This document shows, piece after piece, positions 12,183 through 23,799 of a stretch of 64,000 bases of DNA. This DNA comes from Clavelina lepadiformis (taxonomy: Eukaryota; Chordata; Ascidiacea; Aplousobranchia; Clavelinidae), in NCBI RefSeq assembly GCF_947623445.1, contig NC_135243.1, positions 8,434,501 through 8,498,500 of the forward strand. Reading direction: 5' to 3'. Both the position numbers and the translations under genes were made by a program. A model generated the notes under the pieces. That model was not told the origin of the DNA and searched no databases. It saw only the letters and a list, made by a program, of their open reading frames with translations. Every line of letters begins with the position of its first letter. The first letter of the stretch is position 1.

Positions 12183-12558
12183 TAGGGATGGGTCAACACG
12201 AACCCAAACCCGAATAGATTCGCAGAATATTGCCTCTGTGAGAGATTCGGGCGAACACGAATACTATACTACTTACAAATTTATCGACTTTATTATGAAA
12301 TGATGATCTATTTTCCTGGCTAAGCTAAACTAGAGTCAACGTTTCTTACCAGAAATCATTTACTTAGGGATTTTACTTTTCTTATCGCTATTTAATCGTT
12401 CATTTCTAGTAATTACGTCACGATACAAGCAAGATTTGGAAACTTTTTGATAAAAATTTATCATTTGGTGCTGACACAAATAGATTCGGGATTCGTTCGG
12501 GTTAACCTATATTCGGATTCGCACGAACCCGAATAATCGTCCTCGCGACAAATCCCTA
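12183..12558. mobile_element. Degenerate hAT-like element, family with ATTCGGGTTCG motifs, copy A
   Basis: Left end TAGGGATGGGTCAACACGAA and right end (reverse complemented) TAGGGATTTGTCGCGAGG form imperfect inverted termini, each followed by GAACCCGAAT-type motifs. The flanks CTGCACAG and CTGCCCAC agree at 6 of 8 positions. A second, inverted copy lies near 25312-25725. Confidence 0.42.
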
Positions 12559-12994
12559 CTGCCCACACAAACCGGCCGCAGTGAAACACGTGGTTACCAA
12601 CACAAGCGTGACGAATGTGTAGACTATCACGTTCTCTCTCTATTCTGAAAGCTGTCTCCTTGTCTTGCCCAGCAACCTACCACGTGACACAAGTAGCGTT
12701 CTATATATTTCGATCTGACGTTAGATGATGCTACGGTACATTTTACAGTATCTTACTAGATTAATGAAAAACTTCAGTCGTTGCAATAACTAATGATTAC
12801 CTAATATGACAGCATCCTAAACTACAGTAGCCTGTAGTAGTTATATCGAAAGATAATTAATAGATCATAATTGCCGGTCGCGTAAACGTACCTGTTTTAA
12901 AGTATATCTTTTTACAAAAGTTTGATGCTGTTATGAACCGAATACTCTTTAGTTATGGCGGTTTAAAAAATTCGTTTGTACCTTTTTCCTAGTA

Positions 12995-13203
12995 CAGGCC
13001 TGCACAACTGAAAATGGTACAAGGGCCGCAACAAGAAAAACTATTTTTCGCGGGCAGCATACTAACATTGGTGTAACCATTGTAACGAGTATACAATGCG
13101 ATACAGTTGAATAAGAGACATCGCCAAATTAGGAAAAAATGAAACGTTATTACATCGTGGGCCGCATTCAAAGGTTGCGCGGGCCGTATATTGTGCAAGC
13201 TTG
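12995..13203. mobile_element. Small degenerate hAT-like MITE
   Basis: The ends CAGGCCTGCACAA and CAAGCTTGCACAA are inverted, with internal GGGCCGCA motifs near both ends (209 bp). The flanks share only TAGTA, so the target duplication is decayed. Confidence 0.42.
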
Positions 13204-13628
13204 ATATAGTACTTTACTATACAAACATGGGTTGTACGTAACATTCTTGTAATTTAACTTGTAACTCATGGCAATTAACCAATTGAGAAGGACGTGTAGG
13301 CTACTTAGCTTCAACAACTGATATAACATAGGTAATAAAAGAAAGGGGTTCAAATTAAACGGCTTCTAGGATGATTTCAAATTAAGACCGTTACGAAGAA
13401 AGTCATTAAGTAAATTACCCCTTGAAATACAGTAGTATATTTAGTTGATCATGTTTTTTTCGTTGTCTGCCGTGCAATACATACATAATCAAGTACACTG
13501 CTTCACATAATCACGTCGTTTTGGACACGTGCAAAATACTACAAAACGGTAACTGTTTTAGTACTCTGTCCAGTTTAGAAAACCCAATATACAATACCTA
13601 AATTAATGACTGTTTTGAGTGTCTAACA

Positions 13629-14116
13629 CATACGTGTCAAACACCCGGCCAGCGGGCCACATCCGGCCCGCATTACAATAAAACTTGGCCCGCAATGCTA
13701 TTTTATACATTGAACTATTTCCGGCCCGCGAGATCATTGTACAATGTAACGTACTTTTTTCAAGCAAGAAACAAGATTATAACAAATCGCACATTACAGC
13801 AGTTGCCCACCATACGATAGAATAAATCGATTTATTCTAACGCTTGTAATCTGGGTTGCTTTTTTCTTTATAGTTTGTTAATTCTTTAATGCATTTGCAA
13901 GGAGATGAATGAAACATGATGATGTAAGAGAAGAATAATCAAAAATAGCTCAGTCAAAAATCGTCAAAAACATCAAAAATTTGGTGTTGTTTCGCTGCAT
14001 GTTCCAATTCATGTACTCGTGTCACGAAACGTTCAATTAAGTTTTATCCTTACGGCCCGCAGCGTTAAATAAGTTTTGAGTTTTGGCCCCTGGTGCGATT
14101 GAGTTTGACACCCCTG
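13629..14116. mobile_element. hAT MITE with a perfect 8-bp target duplication
   Basis: The left end CATACGTGTCAAACAC and the right end (reverse complemented) CAGGGGTGTCAAACTC are inverted, followed by CCGGCCCGC-rich subterminal sequence. GTCTAACA flanks both sides exactly (13621-13628, 14117-14124). It is 488 bp with no ORF. Confidence 0.85.
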
Positions 14117-16413
14117 GTCTAACATATGTCGTACGTCACCTAAATTCACCTGGGTCATACACCACCAAGTCATAGAGTAACACGCGGGTGAAAGCAGTCA
14201 TTTGCAACTTCATATCAGTATATCACGCTGCACATAACGCTACAGCAAGCTGGGCATATAGCGGCAGCCAATCGTTTAAAGTCATATTCACAATAACAGT
14301 GATCTTTATTCACTGGTTTCATTAATAGAAGAGACGAAAACAAAATAAAATCATTGCTAAAGTTATTCTGAAACCAGTTTTATTTGCGTGAAGAAAACTA
14401 AATTAATTGTAGGCCAATTACACATACGTCAGATGGTTTGTGTTAAATAACACTTCATGGCACAGGTTTATTAGCTTCATGGTAATGAAGTTTGACAATG
14501 AAAAACTACAGAAGTAACAGCTTACAGACGGCCGCATGTTACGCCGTGGACCAAGGATGACTAACTTTTTCTTTTAATCTTTAAACATAACTAACAGGTT
14601 TGTACCTTTCATTCATGCAGTTTTTGGAAGGATTGATCCATTCATTATACGGTACGGTAATTCTGATAAGCACGCACGGCATTTATCGATCATTGTGTTA
14701 CTGAAGTGTCGATTTCACCGCAAGTAGGTCACACAGCGCAAAGACAAGCGGTTAGAATTGCTTTGTATGCAGAAAGTCGATTTTAGCTAATTAGGATTTA
14801 ATTAATGTTAGATTTAGGTTACGATGTTATAACATTTAATTTATATTGCCGTATAACATTAGGTTAAAAATAAACTGTAAAAATCCGTTTCGAACGTACA
14901 ATTGGATTAGGCCGTGGTAGTTATTACAATTATTATTTTCGTGCACGTTTCGAAAGTTTTCGGCTTTGTCAGTTTTCACATTCATTAGCGCATGCTATAA
15001 ATAATAACTTGGTTTACGTTTTCGTTCACACCGTGCTACTGACGAAAAATAAAATAATTGAAGTTTGAAATTTTTTGTTGTTCAATTTCTTCTTTTTGTT
15101 ATTCTAACAGTCTAACTTATCAAATCCGACTGGAATCTTTAATTTTGTAAAATGTAAGAAAACAGAAGAAAAATAATTACGAGTGTTTTTGCAATTTGGT
15201 ATACGCAAAAAAAAGCTGATAGCTTATTTATAATGTAACAACAATGTGACGAGTGTAGCCATGATTCACATGATCATCTGGTACTTTGATAAAGTACAAT
15301 GAAAAAGGTAGTAGATTCGGGATTGATTTGAATACCAACATCCATTACTGTATTTGTCTCACAAATCCAAACTTTTTTCGATTTGGCATATCCCCAAGCA
15401 TAGCCATGAAAAACTGCATGAATAACTTTAATTATTGTAAATAACCAATTGTTTGAAATGAAGTATAGTAAGGTGGGTCGCCGAAGCTTTTCGTGTTTAA
15501 AATTTGAGTCGCTATATAGAAATGTCATTAACCTCGGCATCAGACAAAGAAGAACATGATGAGTATTGAGCGAAAGAGCTATGAGTAAACGATTGACTCA
15601 ACGTTAAAAACTGAGATTTTAGAACACTGATGGAAACAAATGCAATGCTTTGGTCTTCTATTGACGTCTTACGTAGCTTAGCCTAACCAAGTAAGGTAAC
15701 CTAACTACATGGCTTACGTCCTATAAAAGTAGATAAAACGAGAAGGCATAAAAACCAAATCGCCTATAGAAAATACCAGAATGGAATTAAGCAAATTTGA
15801 AATAACCAGAAAAGTAATTTACCAACTTAGAAAACACAACAGCAAAAATTATAATAGTTACCAAAATACGATATTAACCAATATAAAACAAACCAAAAGG
15901 GATTTATAGATCTGAACATCAACTGGATATCATTTATATGGAAACACGCAATAAGAAATAACCAACATTGACATAACCAAGAACAAATCAGATTAAATGC
16001 CAAACTTTCCATATGTTTCAGTTTATTAAATTCTGTATCTTTCATGCATGGTTATTATCATCTTGGCAACTTGCGTTTAGACTATTTCATTTCCTTTACC
16101 TCCATTTCAATTGCAATCATGTTGCCATTTCTGTACTGGAATTTTACATTCTCCAGTTAAAACCAGGCGACCAAACACAATTTTCTTTCACTTACATCAC
16201 ACAACAATTATACAAATATACATATACTCCTTGACCTTGACGTGCAACTAAGAATATACTTCCAACAATAAACATAATCAAGGGAATTTATTATATAACA
16301 TCCATATGCATGTTTAAGTTGACAAACTATTTAAGAGTTTCTCACACCAAGTTGCTAAACATAGTACTTTTTAATATGGGGCAGTTTGTTCAAATAGAGA
16401 CTTTCTTTTAACA
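14117..16413. other. Intergenic, no gene recognised
   Basis: AT-rich DNA. The minus-strand frames here (for example 15274-15540) lack recognisable domains. At 15780-16000 the sequence carries repeated ACCAA/AACCAG words, possibly remains of an old repeat. Confidence 0.4.
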
Positions 16414-16421
16414 GTCTATAT

Positions 16422-16943
16422 CAGTGGTTCCCAACCTTTTTTGGTGTCGGGGCCGAATTTCAAACTTCATAGTACGTATGGAGCCGCATGAAAACACTCA
16501 AGTAATTATAACCAAAATTTTAAAGCATGAAATCATGTACCAACGAATAGCAACACTAACAAGAAAAATAACACAAATCAATTTAATGTCCAACTTGGCA
16601 TTGGCTTTGAGCTTTAACAACTTTGTCAAAGCGAGGCGCAATTGTGGTTTAGGATTCAGGAGGCGGTTAATGATTCACAATAAGTAGACAATGGACCATT
16701 CACAACAGTATAAAGTAGGCTACAAGGTGTAACTGTAAGATGTAAAATTTGTAAACAATTTTGACCTAACGCTATAAATTTTGACCAATTTTCGACTTTT
16801 TTTGACAAGTCAAAAAATAATCGCCCTAATTATTACAAATAGATTTTTAATTTTTTTGTGGGATTTTCACGGGTCATTGAGAGCCGCAAGAAAGCTACCG
16901 TGGAGCCGCATGTGGCTCTAAGAGCCGCGGTTGGGAACCACTG
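16422..16943. mobile_element. hAT MITE with perfect termini and target duplication
   Basis: Perfect inverted termini CAGTGGTTCCCAACC at both ends, flanked by GTCTATAT (16414-16421 and 16944-16951). The subterminal sequence contains several GAGCCGCATG motifs in both orientations. 522 bp, non-coding. The intact ends suggest a fairly young copy. Confidence 0.92.
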
Positions 16944-17339
16944 GTCTATATGGTCAAGGCAAGTTAAGCTGGTTTGCATAGTTACAGCATAACACTGTAG
17001 TACTACAAATTTCATGAACCAGTGTAAAAACTAAAATCATCAGCATAAATATATACATTGATAGAAGAAATAGTCCACCACATTTCCTACAACAAAGGCA
17101 GGTTAAATTTCTGTTCTGAAAGTTTCTGGAAACAAAATAACCAAAAGCCAGCACAACCTTTGATCAAGTCTGAATCAATAACCATTATAAAAAGTACTGC
17201 TTATGACCGCAAATCTATATGCATTTTCATCATAATCTACTTAACTAACATTTTTAAACTTGATGAATAATTAAATAATGTTGGTGTAGCAGTAAGTATT
17301 GGACAACAGTAGACACAAGAAAGTGAGGCATTACAGTTC

Positions 17340-20300
17340 ACTGTGTTTATTTTTACACAGAAGCCAAAAATACAGCTATGCAGTAAACTTATATTTGGGG
17401 TTTAGATTTGTATTAGAGTTATTATTCAACAGATACTTCTACAACTAATTTAAACAGCAAGTTTTTATCAAGCATCACAAATAACAGTGTTCACAATTAT
17501 ATTTGAGAACTTTGCGAACATAAAAATCTCAAAATATCAACCCTTAATTTTATTTATGATTAGAGCTAAGAAAACTATAACAAAAAAAATGTGCCAATTT
17601 AAATGCAAATATTAACCGAGAAAATCAGACTGTCCAATGAATATTTTTCAGTTAATGTTATATGTAAGTTACAACCTTCATAATTATAGCGTACATATTT
17701 TTTCAAAAACACAACTTGACCCTGAATGTTTTATACTTTAAATACGCCCCTCCTCCGACTTATTTTTGAATGAAATCTTTAATTATTTCCATTGACTTAT
17801 CAAAGTGACTATTTCACATTGCATTCACTTGTAGACGAAGCAACAAACAATGTTTTGTCTTCAAAGAGACAACAAGTAAGGTTGTCACTAAAACAAAGGA
17901 AGACAACTAAACCTTAATGTGTGATATGTAAATTGCAGTGAGAAACACTTAGTATAGACTTATCAAAATGCAAATTATTTAATGTGAACTTTGTACAGCT
18001 ACTATACAATTGACTGTAGGGCTTACAGTCTAAAAAAAGCCTTAGAAGAATTTTGCTGGGTCTCAATTTTGGGACAAGTCGTGTTTTAGAAAAAGCATGG
18101 TATGTATCAAAATTTGCAAATTAGCTGGTAATAGATGTTAATGTATGATAAGGATATAATAATACAAAAGTAAGCTTCATACCACTTTTGTAGGATGCAT
18201 AACAACATACATCATATTAAGTTTCCAGTAACATATCATGACATAGCCAAGCCCAAGCTCATAGAAATGTTTGTTTAAAATGCCTTCATCACAACTCTTA
18301 AACCAACATTAATATGCATTCCACACACAAAGTTGTTAAGTAGCATGATATTTCAATATAATATAAATTATAAAATAGTGACATGGAAGCAATAATTATC
18401 ATAGTGAGAAGCATCAAGGCTTTCCCTGGTTCATAAATAAAAAAAAGTTGTACAGATAATATTCTTTCTGATTTGAGTCAAATGGCTGTTTGACACGAGT
18501 CAAACTAAGTTATACTAAAATCAATCCATATACTACTAACACCATATAGTTTCCTGACATCAAACAACATATTGCGTTGAAGCAGGTTAGCATTCGTCCG
18601 AGCCATCAACGATTTAATATACTTTTTTCAAGTTTACTTTATGACAAAAATTTACATTTTGTTACTGAAAGCTTAATTTTTTGCTGTCACACCTACCATA
18701 GCCTGATCTGAATCCGGTTGAACTATTTTGGACAACTGACTAAAGTCATGTTTAAGTCTTTGAAAAAAATGACTCAATTCAAGTCAATGACTTGAGTCGT
18801 CACAACAATTGAAGTAAAAATGTCTCTAACACAGCAATTTTTGCTATCTATTTTACAAATAAGAACACTTGCTTTGGTTAGGCACTAAATTATTGCATTG
18901 TATAAAGTTTTAAAGGAACTATGTTAGAATTACCATGAAAACAAAACAGCAAACATTTTATACTATTTTAATCGAAACTTTTCAACAGTTGTGTTTTTGT
19001 GCCATTTTGACATCATCCAAACTGATTTCAAACAAGACCTTGAACACGTATAAAGATGTAACTTATTTACAAATTAGAGTTACATTCTGTAATTCACTTA
19101 GTTCTTAAGCATAGCTGGTTCTGTAGCAAATCTAACCCTATAAGAAAAATTCATCACAGAAAAGAACAGTAGACATAGCGTAACTCAGAATGTATATTTA
19201 CAAGCAGTTTATACAAACATCGTTTCTATAATTAAAGCTGTACGTCTAAACAATTCGTTCAATGTCAAGCTTTTATTTGTATGATATTTTACTATAGGAT
19301 ACAAGGCAAATTGAAAATCAGCTCATCTTTACCATACCAAGATGCATGACATCTTCTTCCAGATCCAAAGTAAAACACAGCAGATGCAAAAAATCAGCAA
19401 CAAAATAAACAATTACATACCAAAAACACAAAACTCAGGCAACGAAATGTTTTTGCACAATTAAATTAAAATGAATCAATGATTAAGTTTATAAAAATAA
19501 ACATGGCAGAATGTTGATAACTTATGTGGAAGCTTCAATATATATGTAGTAATTTCAACTATAGCAGTTAACGAACATTACCGAAACGTGTTAGCACCCT
19601 TTTGGTAAAGTTAATATGGTATAACTATGTCCACAAAAACAATAAATCGCAGATAAAATCAAATTATAACCAATCTGACAAACAGTTTTAACCAGGTAAA
19701 TGGTTTCAAACCATGTAGGCATCATAGGTTATAATATATAAGTCTTATATAAGAATATAAGTTATTCCAGAAAAAACACTTAATAACATTTTAATCAGAA
19801 AATAGTTTATTTATATGCCATAGATACTTATATTAATCATTAAAATCATACTAACTCATATTTCACTGTCTGTATCATCTACACAATTTCCAAGTGTTAT
19901 TTCACACTTGTTCCATTATATGTATACCATAGCTATAGCTTAATAGCTACCATAAAACAGAATAAAATCATGCTAAAAGAAACGTAACATTTATACACCG
20001 TAAATGTTGTACAGTATTGCACCCATGAGCATAATTTTGTTGTAGTTATTATCTTGAAGGCCGAAGATTATTTTGTCAAAAAAGTTTTTTCATTTGATAA
20101 TGTATTATAGAAATTTTGCATGGGTGCAATTCCAAATAAACCAACATAGATAATGCTCAATAATAATAATGCAAGGCCAGTTTAGTGCTCAACATTGTAG
20201 TCATATGTCCGAAACAAAGTATGAAATAAATGTGAGTATATACACATTGTGCTAAGATGAAGACAACAGCAAGTTGTCTAATTTAAAATAGAACCCACAT

Positions 20301-20498
20301 GATTAGCTGCTATGGCCGCAAATTGACAAAATGGTTCAAAGACTAATTAGTTAACAAAATGTTTTCATCATGTCTTCATAAAGTTTTGCATTCGCATATG
20401 GTGTTTACGAAAAATGGTTCGAAAGATGTCATTACAGTGTAACTACACAACTGGAACATTTCCCAATCATGAAGTAGAAATGATTGCCTTTGGCGTGT
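17340..20498 (-). other. Gene-free AT-rich stretch, candidate long 3' UTR of RBM12
   Basis: It directly follows the RBM12 stop codon on the minus strand, has no recognisable gene or transposon end, and reaches a minus-strand AATAAA near 17345. Two minus-strand TGTAAATA words (19074-19081 and 19195-19202) match the Pumilio recognition sequence. That this is one 3' UTR is inference from position and composition. Confidence 0.35.
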
Positions 20499-23400
20499 TT
20501 AGTGCAATAAAAGCTTGATCTTACGTTTAAGCAGAGGCTGCGAATTTCTTTTATCTACGGCCGCTCTTGCTGCATCAATGTTAGGAAAAGATACAATACC
20601 ATCACCGGTTGGCTTCCCCTTGTTGTTGTACATCAGACGTATTGAGTCTGGAAGAACGTCAAATGGAGCAAAAAACTCTATGAGGTCCTCCCTTGTAACA
20701 GAAAAAGAAAGATTACTCATTTTCACTGTTACTATTAGAGCAGGGTTAACAGGGAATGGAGGACCGTTCATTGGAAATCTTGGACCCAAGGGTGGAGGAG
20801 GTGGCATTCCAAAGGGTACGTCCATCATCGAAGGTGGGGGCATTCTCAATAGGTCATCGGGAAATGAAGGTAAATGTGAATCCATCATTGGCCTTCCAAA
20901 ATAATCTCCTCTTGGAGGACCAGCTGGTGAAATTGGAGGCGGAAATGGGGGTGGCGGGCCATCAAATCTTGGAACATCATTTGGTCGGAGCCTGTTTGCT
21001 GGTGCCCTCCATGGTGGTATATTATGCCTGTCATGATAGTGGGGTGAACTTTCAAATTTTTTCCCAGAACCATTGCTTTGAGGCTTACTGTTTTGAAAGC
21101 CAGCATTGTTTGAGTTCTGCTTTTGTGTTGCAACTTTCTTTTCATGGCCACGGATATCATTGTTCATTGCTTGTATTGTTAAAGGAAGCACTCTAATTAT
21201 TTCCCCAGAAATTTTAACCTGGCCATGTAAATTAGCTGCTTTAACACATTCGTCAGAGTTAATGAGCTCAACGTAAACTTCTCCTTTACATTTTCCTTCA
21301 AGATTACGTATTACGACTACCCTATTAGGAACATACCTAATATTACCCATAATATTAATTACATCTTCTTCTACTGTGTTAGGTGGAGCATTACCAATGC
21401 ATACGCAGGTCATTCTATCGTCCAGTATTCTCTTGGTAAAGAAGCTTTCATCATTATCATCGTTATCAAATATTGGCTTGAATGTTCCACCTTTTGTAAT
21501 TTTGGTGTATATCTGTCCGAAATTGGACATTGTTGCTTGTTTAACCAACACACTGCGACCCATGAATTTTTGATCATCTTTCAATGCAGCTTTTGCAGCA
21601 TCTTCCGATGAGGAGAACTTCACAAAAATGTGGCCAGATCTGTCTCCATTAGCTTTGTTGACAAACTGGATGCCATTTTTAGATATTTTTAAACCTTGAA
21701 AAAAATTTCGCACAGCATCTTCATTCGCATTGTAAGGAGAGTTGGCTATTCTTACAAAATTACTGGATGTGATAGCTTCATTAGTTGGAGGAAGTTGACG
21801 ATTTGCAGGCTGAGGAGTTAAAAATGGTGCAGGTGGAAGATTTGCACCTGGTGGTATCATTACTGGAGGTACTGGGGGTGGAGGGCCTAGGGGAGGTGGC
21901 ATTGGAGGTGGGCTTACAATAGAAGGTGGAGCAGTATTTAAAATTGCAGGTTTAGCTAACAATAAATTTGGCGGAAGGTTATTTTGAAATCCTGACTGTA
22001 ATGTTGGTACACTGGGTACACCAAAAGAGGGTGGGTTAACTACTGGTAATGATGGATTAAGTCCTATTGGCACAGTTGGTGCTACCATGGTGCCAGAGTT
22101 ACCTCTACTAAATATAGTTGGAAAACCAGCCGGTGATGCTTGCATGATATTGGGGGCTGACTGTCCAACCAAAGGCATACTTGTTACAATATTGGATGTT
22201 GTGTTGCTGCTGTCTTCCTCAATGTCCATTTCTCCCGCTCCCGTGACAACATCTTCTCTGGACAACTTCATCCGTTCCTCTTCAATTTGCTTTTGCAGCT
22301 CTTCTTTAACAAGTGCCTCACGTAAATTCTGCTCTTCTTCGTATCTTATTTGCTCGATCAGTTTTTGCCTGCTAATATCCGAAGAAGTAATTTGTTTTTC
22401 CAGTTCAAGCCTTTTGCGTCCACTTTCTTCTTTTTCATGTTGTCGTCGCAGCCACTCATCCATTTCTTTTTGTTTTCGAAGCTGATGTTCACGTTTCTTT
22501 TGCAGATTTTCTTCTTCCAACATCTTTCTTTCACGAAGTTTCTTTTCCTTTTCTTGCTGCATTCGTTCACGATTGTATTCTTCCTCACGCTTTGACTTGA
22601 TATATTTCTTATGGTGGCGTATTTGATCTATCATACTCTGTTTAGGTAGCCCAATGACACGCACTTGCTTTCCATTCAACATGTCACCATCCTTGTCAAG
22701 TGCTTGTTTGTAATCCGAATACGAACTAAATTCCACATAAGCACTCCCTCTGCAGACGCTACCGTCCATTTCCACAAACAGCCCACCATCCAGGAAACGT
22801 AGCCCAAGAAAGAAGTCACCGACAGATTTAATGGTTGCAGTTGGCGGCAAACCACGCACCTCAACACAGTTGTCCATTTTAATAGGTGAAAATGCTCTCG
22901 ATCGTTTTGGGGTTACTTCATTAGGTGAGATACTTGATTGGGTTCTTTTACGATTCCCATTTGGACCCAGTCGAATTGTTTCGCAAGGCTGAGAGCTAGC
23001 AAGCAGCCATTTTCTTTCGGTAATGGATGTCAGTTTAACAAATCTGCTTCCTATATACTTTCTGTCTCGTTTCATACCTTCACGTTTTTCCAATGCAGAA
23101 CCAAATTTAACAATGCCAGTACCATTTTTCCTGTTTTTCTCATCAAGCATAAAACGCACTGCAACAATCGATAAGGGAGAAAAAAAGTAAATAATGTCAT
23201 TTTCATTCACACTAAACGGCATTCCTTTGATTTCAACATGTACATCATTCATATCTGGCATTTCAGGAGTAATCTTTGGACTAGGTGCTTTTGCTTGGGG
23301 ATGTCTCTGATTTGTTTGATATCCTGAGGCTGTTGAATGACCCGAAAGATTAGTGATAGGTGGTTCTGGCAGGCGATGACCTCTTAGTTCTTCACATATT

Positions 23401-23669
23401 CTCTGGCTGTCTTCAATGACATTCTTCATTTCTGTATGGCTGCTGAGAGTGAGCTTTATTTTGGATCCACAAAGAATCTCAACATCCCGAAGCATTGCTT
23501 GTCTTGCATCTTCGTCAGTAGCAAATAAAATGAACGCAGTGCCATCATTACCGCCAATGATATGAACACCTCCATCTGGAATTTGCAGACCACCAAAAAA
23601 ATTTCGGATGTCTATTGTCCCCGCAACAAGAGGAAGATTCCTCAATCGGATCACGACACCAGTTGACAT
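20499..23669 (-). CDS. RBM12: RBM12 (SWAN) multi-RRM RNA-binding protein, single coding exon
   Basis: This 1056-aa protein matches RBM12 throughout. RRM1 (residues 4-85) opens with VVIRLRNLPLVAGTIDIRNF and has IPDGGVHI and FATDEDAR, the typical RBM12 N-terminus. RRM2 lies at about 143-222 and RRM3 at 267-345. A long Glu/Lys/Arg coiled-coil segment covers about 350-475, followed by a Pro-rich stretch. Two more RRMs lie at about 650-730 and 760-840, then a second Pro/Gly-rich region, and a final RRM reaches the C-terminus (VKMSNLSFSVTREDLIEFF..KIKLLLH). Vertebrate RBM12 is about 930 aa and also has one coding exon. Likely role: nuclear RNA binding. The ATG is the first codon of the conserved RRM1 start and sits 18 bases after a splice acceptor. 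Confidence 0.96.
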   Translation of the reverse strand: MSTGVVIRLRNLPLVAGTIDIRNFFGGLQIPDGGVHIIGGNDGTAFILFATDEDARQAMLRDVEILCGSKIKLTLSSHTEMKNVIEDSQRICEELRGHRLPEPPITNLSGHSTASGYQTNQRHPQAKAPSPKITPEMPDMNDVHVEIKGMPFSVNENDIIYFFSPLSIVAVRFMLDEKNRKNGTGIVKFGSALEKREGMKRDRKYIGSRFVKLTSITERKWLLASSQPCETIRLGPNGNRKRTQSSISPNEVTPKRSRAFSPIKMDNCVEVRGLPPTATIKSVGDFFLGLRFLDGGLFVEMDGSVCRGSAYVEFSSYSDYKQALDKDGDMLNGKQVRVIGLPKQSMIDQIRHHKKYIKSKREEEYNRERMQQEKEKKLRERKMLEEENLQKKREHQLRKQKEMDEWLRRQHEKEESGRKRLELEKQITSSDISRQKLIEQIRYEEEQNLREALVKEELQKQIEEERMKLSREDVVTGAGEMDIEEDSSNTTSNIVTSMPLVGQSAPNIMQASPAGFPTIFSRGNSGTMVAPTVPIGLNPSLPVVNPPSFGVPSVPTLQSGFQNNLPPNLLLAKPAILNTAPPSIVSPPPMPPPLGPPPPVPPVMIPPGANLPPAPFLTPQPANRQLPPTNEAITSSNFVRIANSPYNANEDAVRNFFQGLKISKNGIQFVNKANGDRSGHIFVKFSSSEDAAKAALKDDQKFMGRSVLVKQATMSNFGQIYTKITKGGTFKPIFDNDDNDESFFTKRILDDRMTCVCIGNAPPNTVEEDVINIMGNIRYVPNRVVVIRNLEGKCKGEVYVELINSDECVKAANLHGQVKISGEIIRVLPLTIQAMNNDIRGHEKKVATQKQNSNNAGFQNSKPQSNGSGKKFESSPHYHDRHNIPPWRAPANRLRPNDVPRFDGPPPPFPPPISPAGPPRGDYFGRPMMDSHLPSFPDDLLRMPPPSMMDVPFGMPPPPPLGPRFPMNGPPFPVNPALIVTVKMSNLSFSVTREDLIEFFAPFDVLPDSIRLMYNNKGKPTGDGIVSFPNIDAARAAVDKRNSQPLLKRKIKLLLH

Positions 23670-23687
23670 CCCTAAGAAATTCTAACC

Positions 23688-23754
23688 CTAAAAAACATAC
23701 ATATACGCATGAAAAACTTATATACATATAGGACAGCCAAAAAAAAATACTTAC
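23688..23754 (-). other. RBM12: Short 5' UTR intron of RBM12
   Basis: On the minus strand, TTGCTCA is followed by gtaagta and the sequence runs through a pyrimidine-rich tract to ttttttag just before the RBM12 leader. That gives a 67-base intron ending 18 bases upstream of the ATG. The exon upstream of 23755 would be non-coding. Inferred from splice consensus only. Confidence 0.55.
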
Positions 23755-23799
23755 TGAGCAAAAGTGCTTGAACTTTTGCTTCACGTCAACGAAATATCA

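Noticed and set aside
22087..22485. Ser-rich 132-aa frame and other plus-strand frames over RBM12
   Set aside because: Antisense shadows of the Glu/Lys-rich coiled-coil and Pro-rich regions of RBM12.
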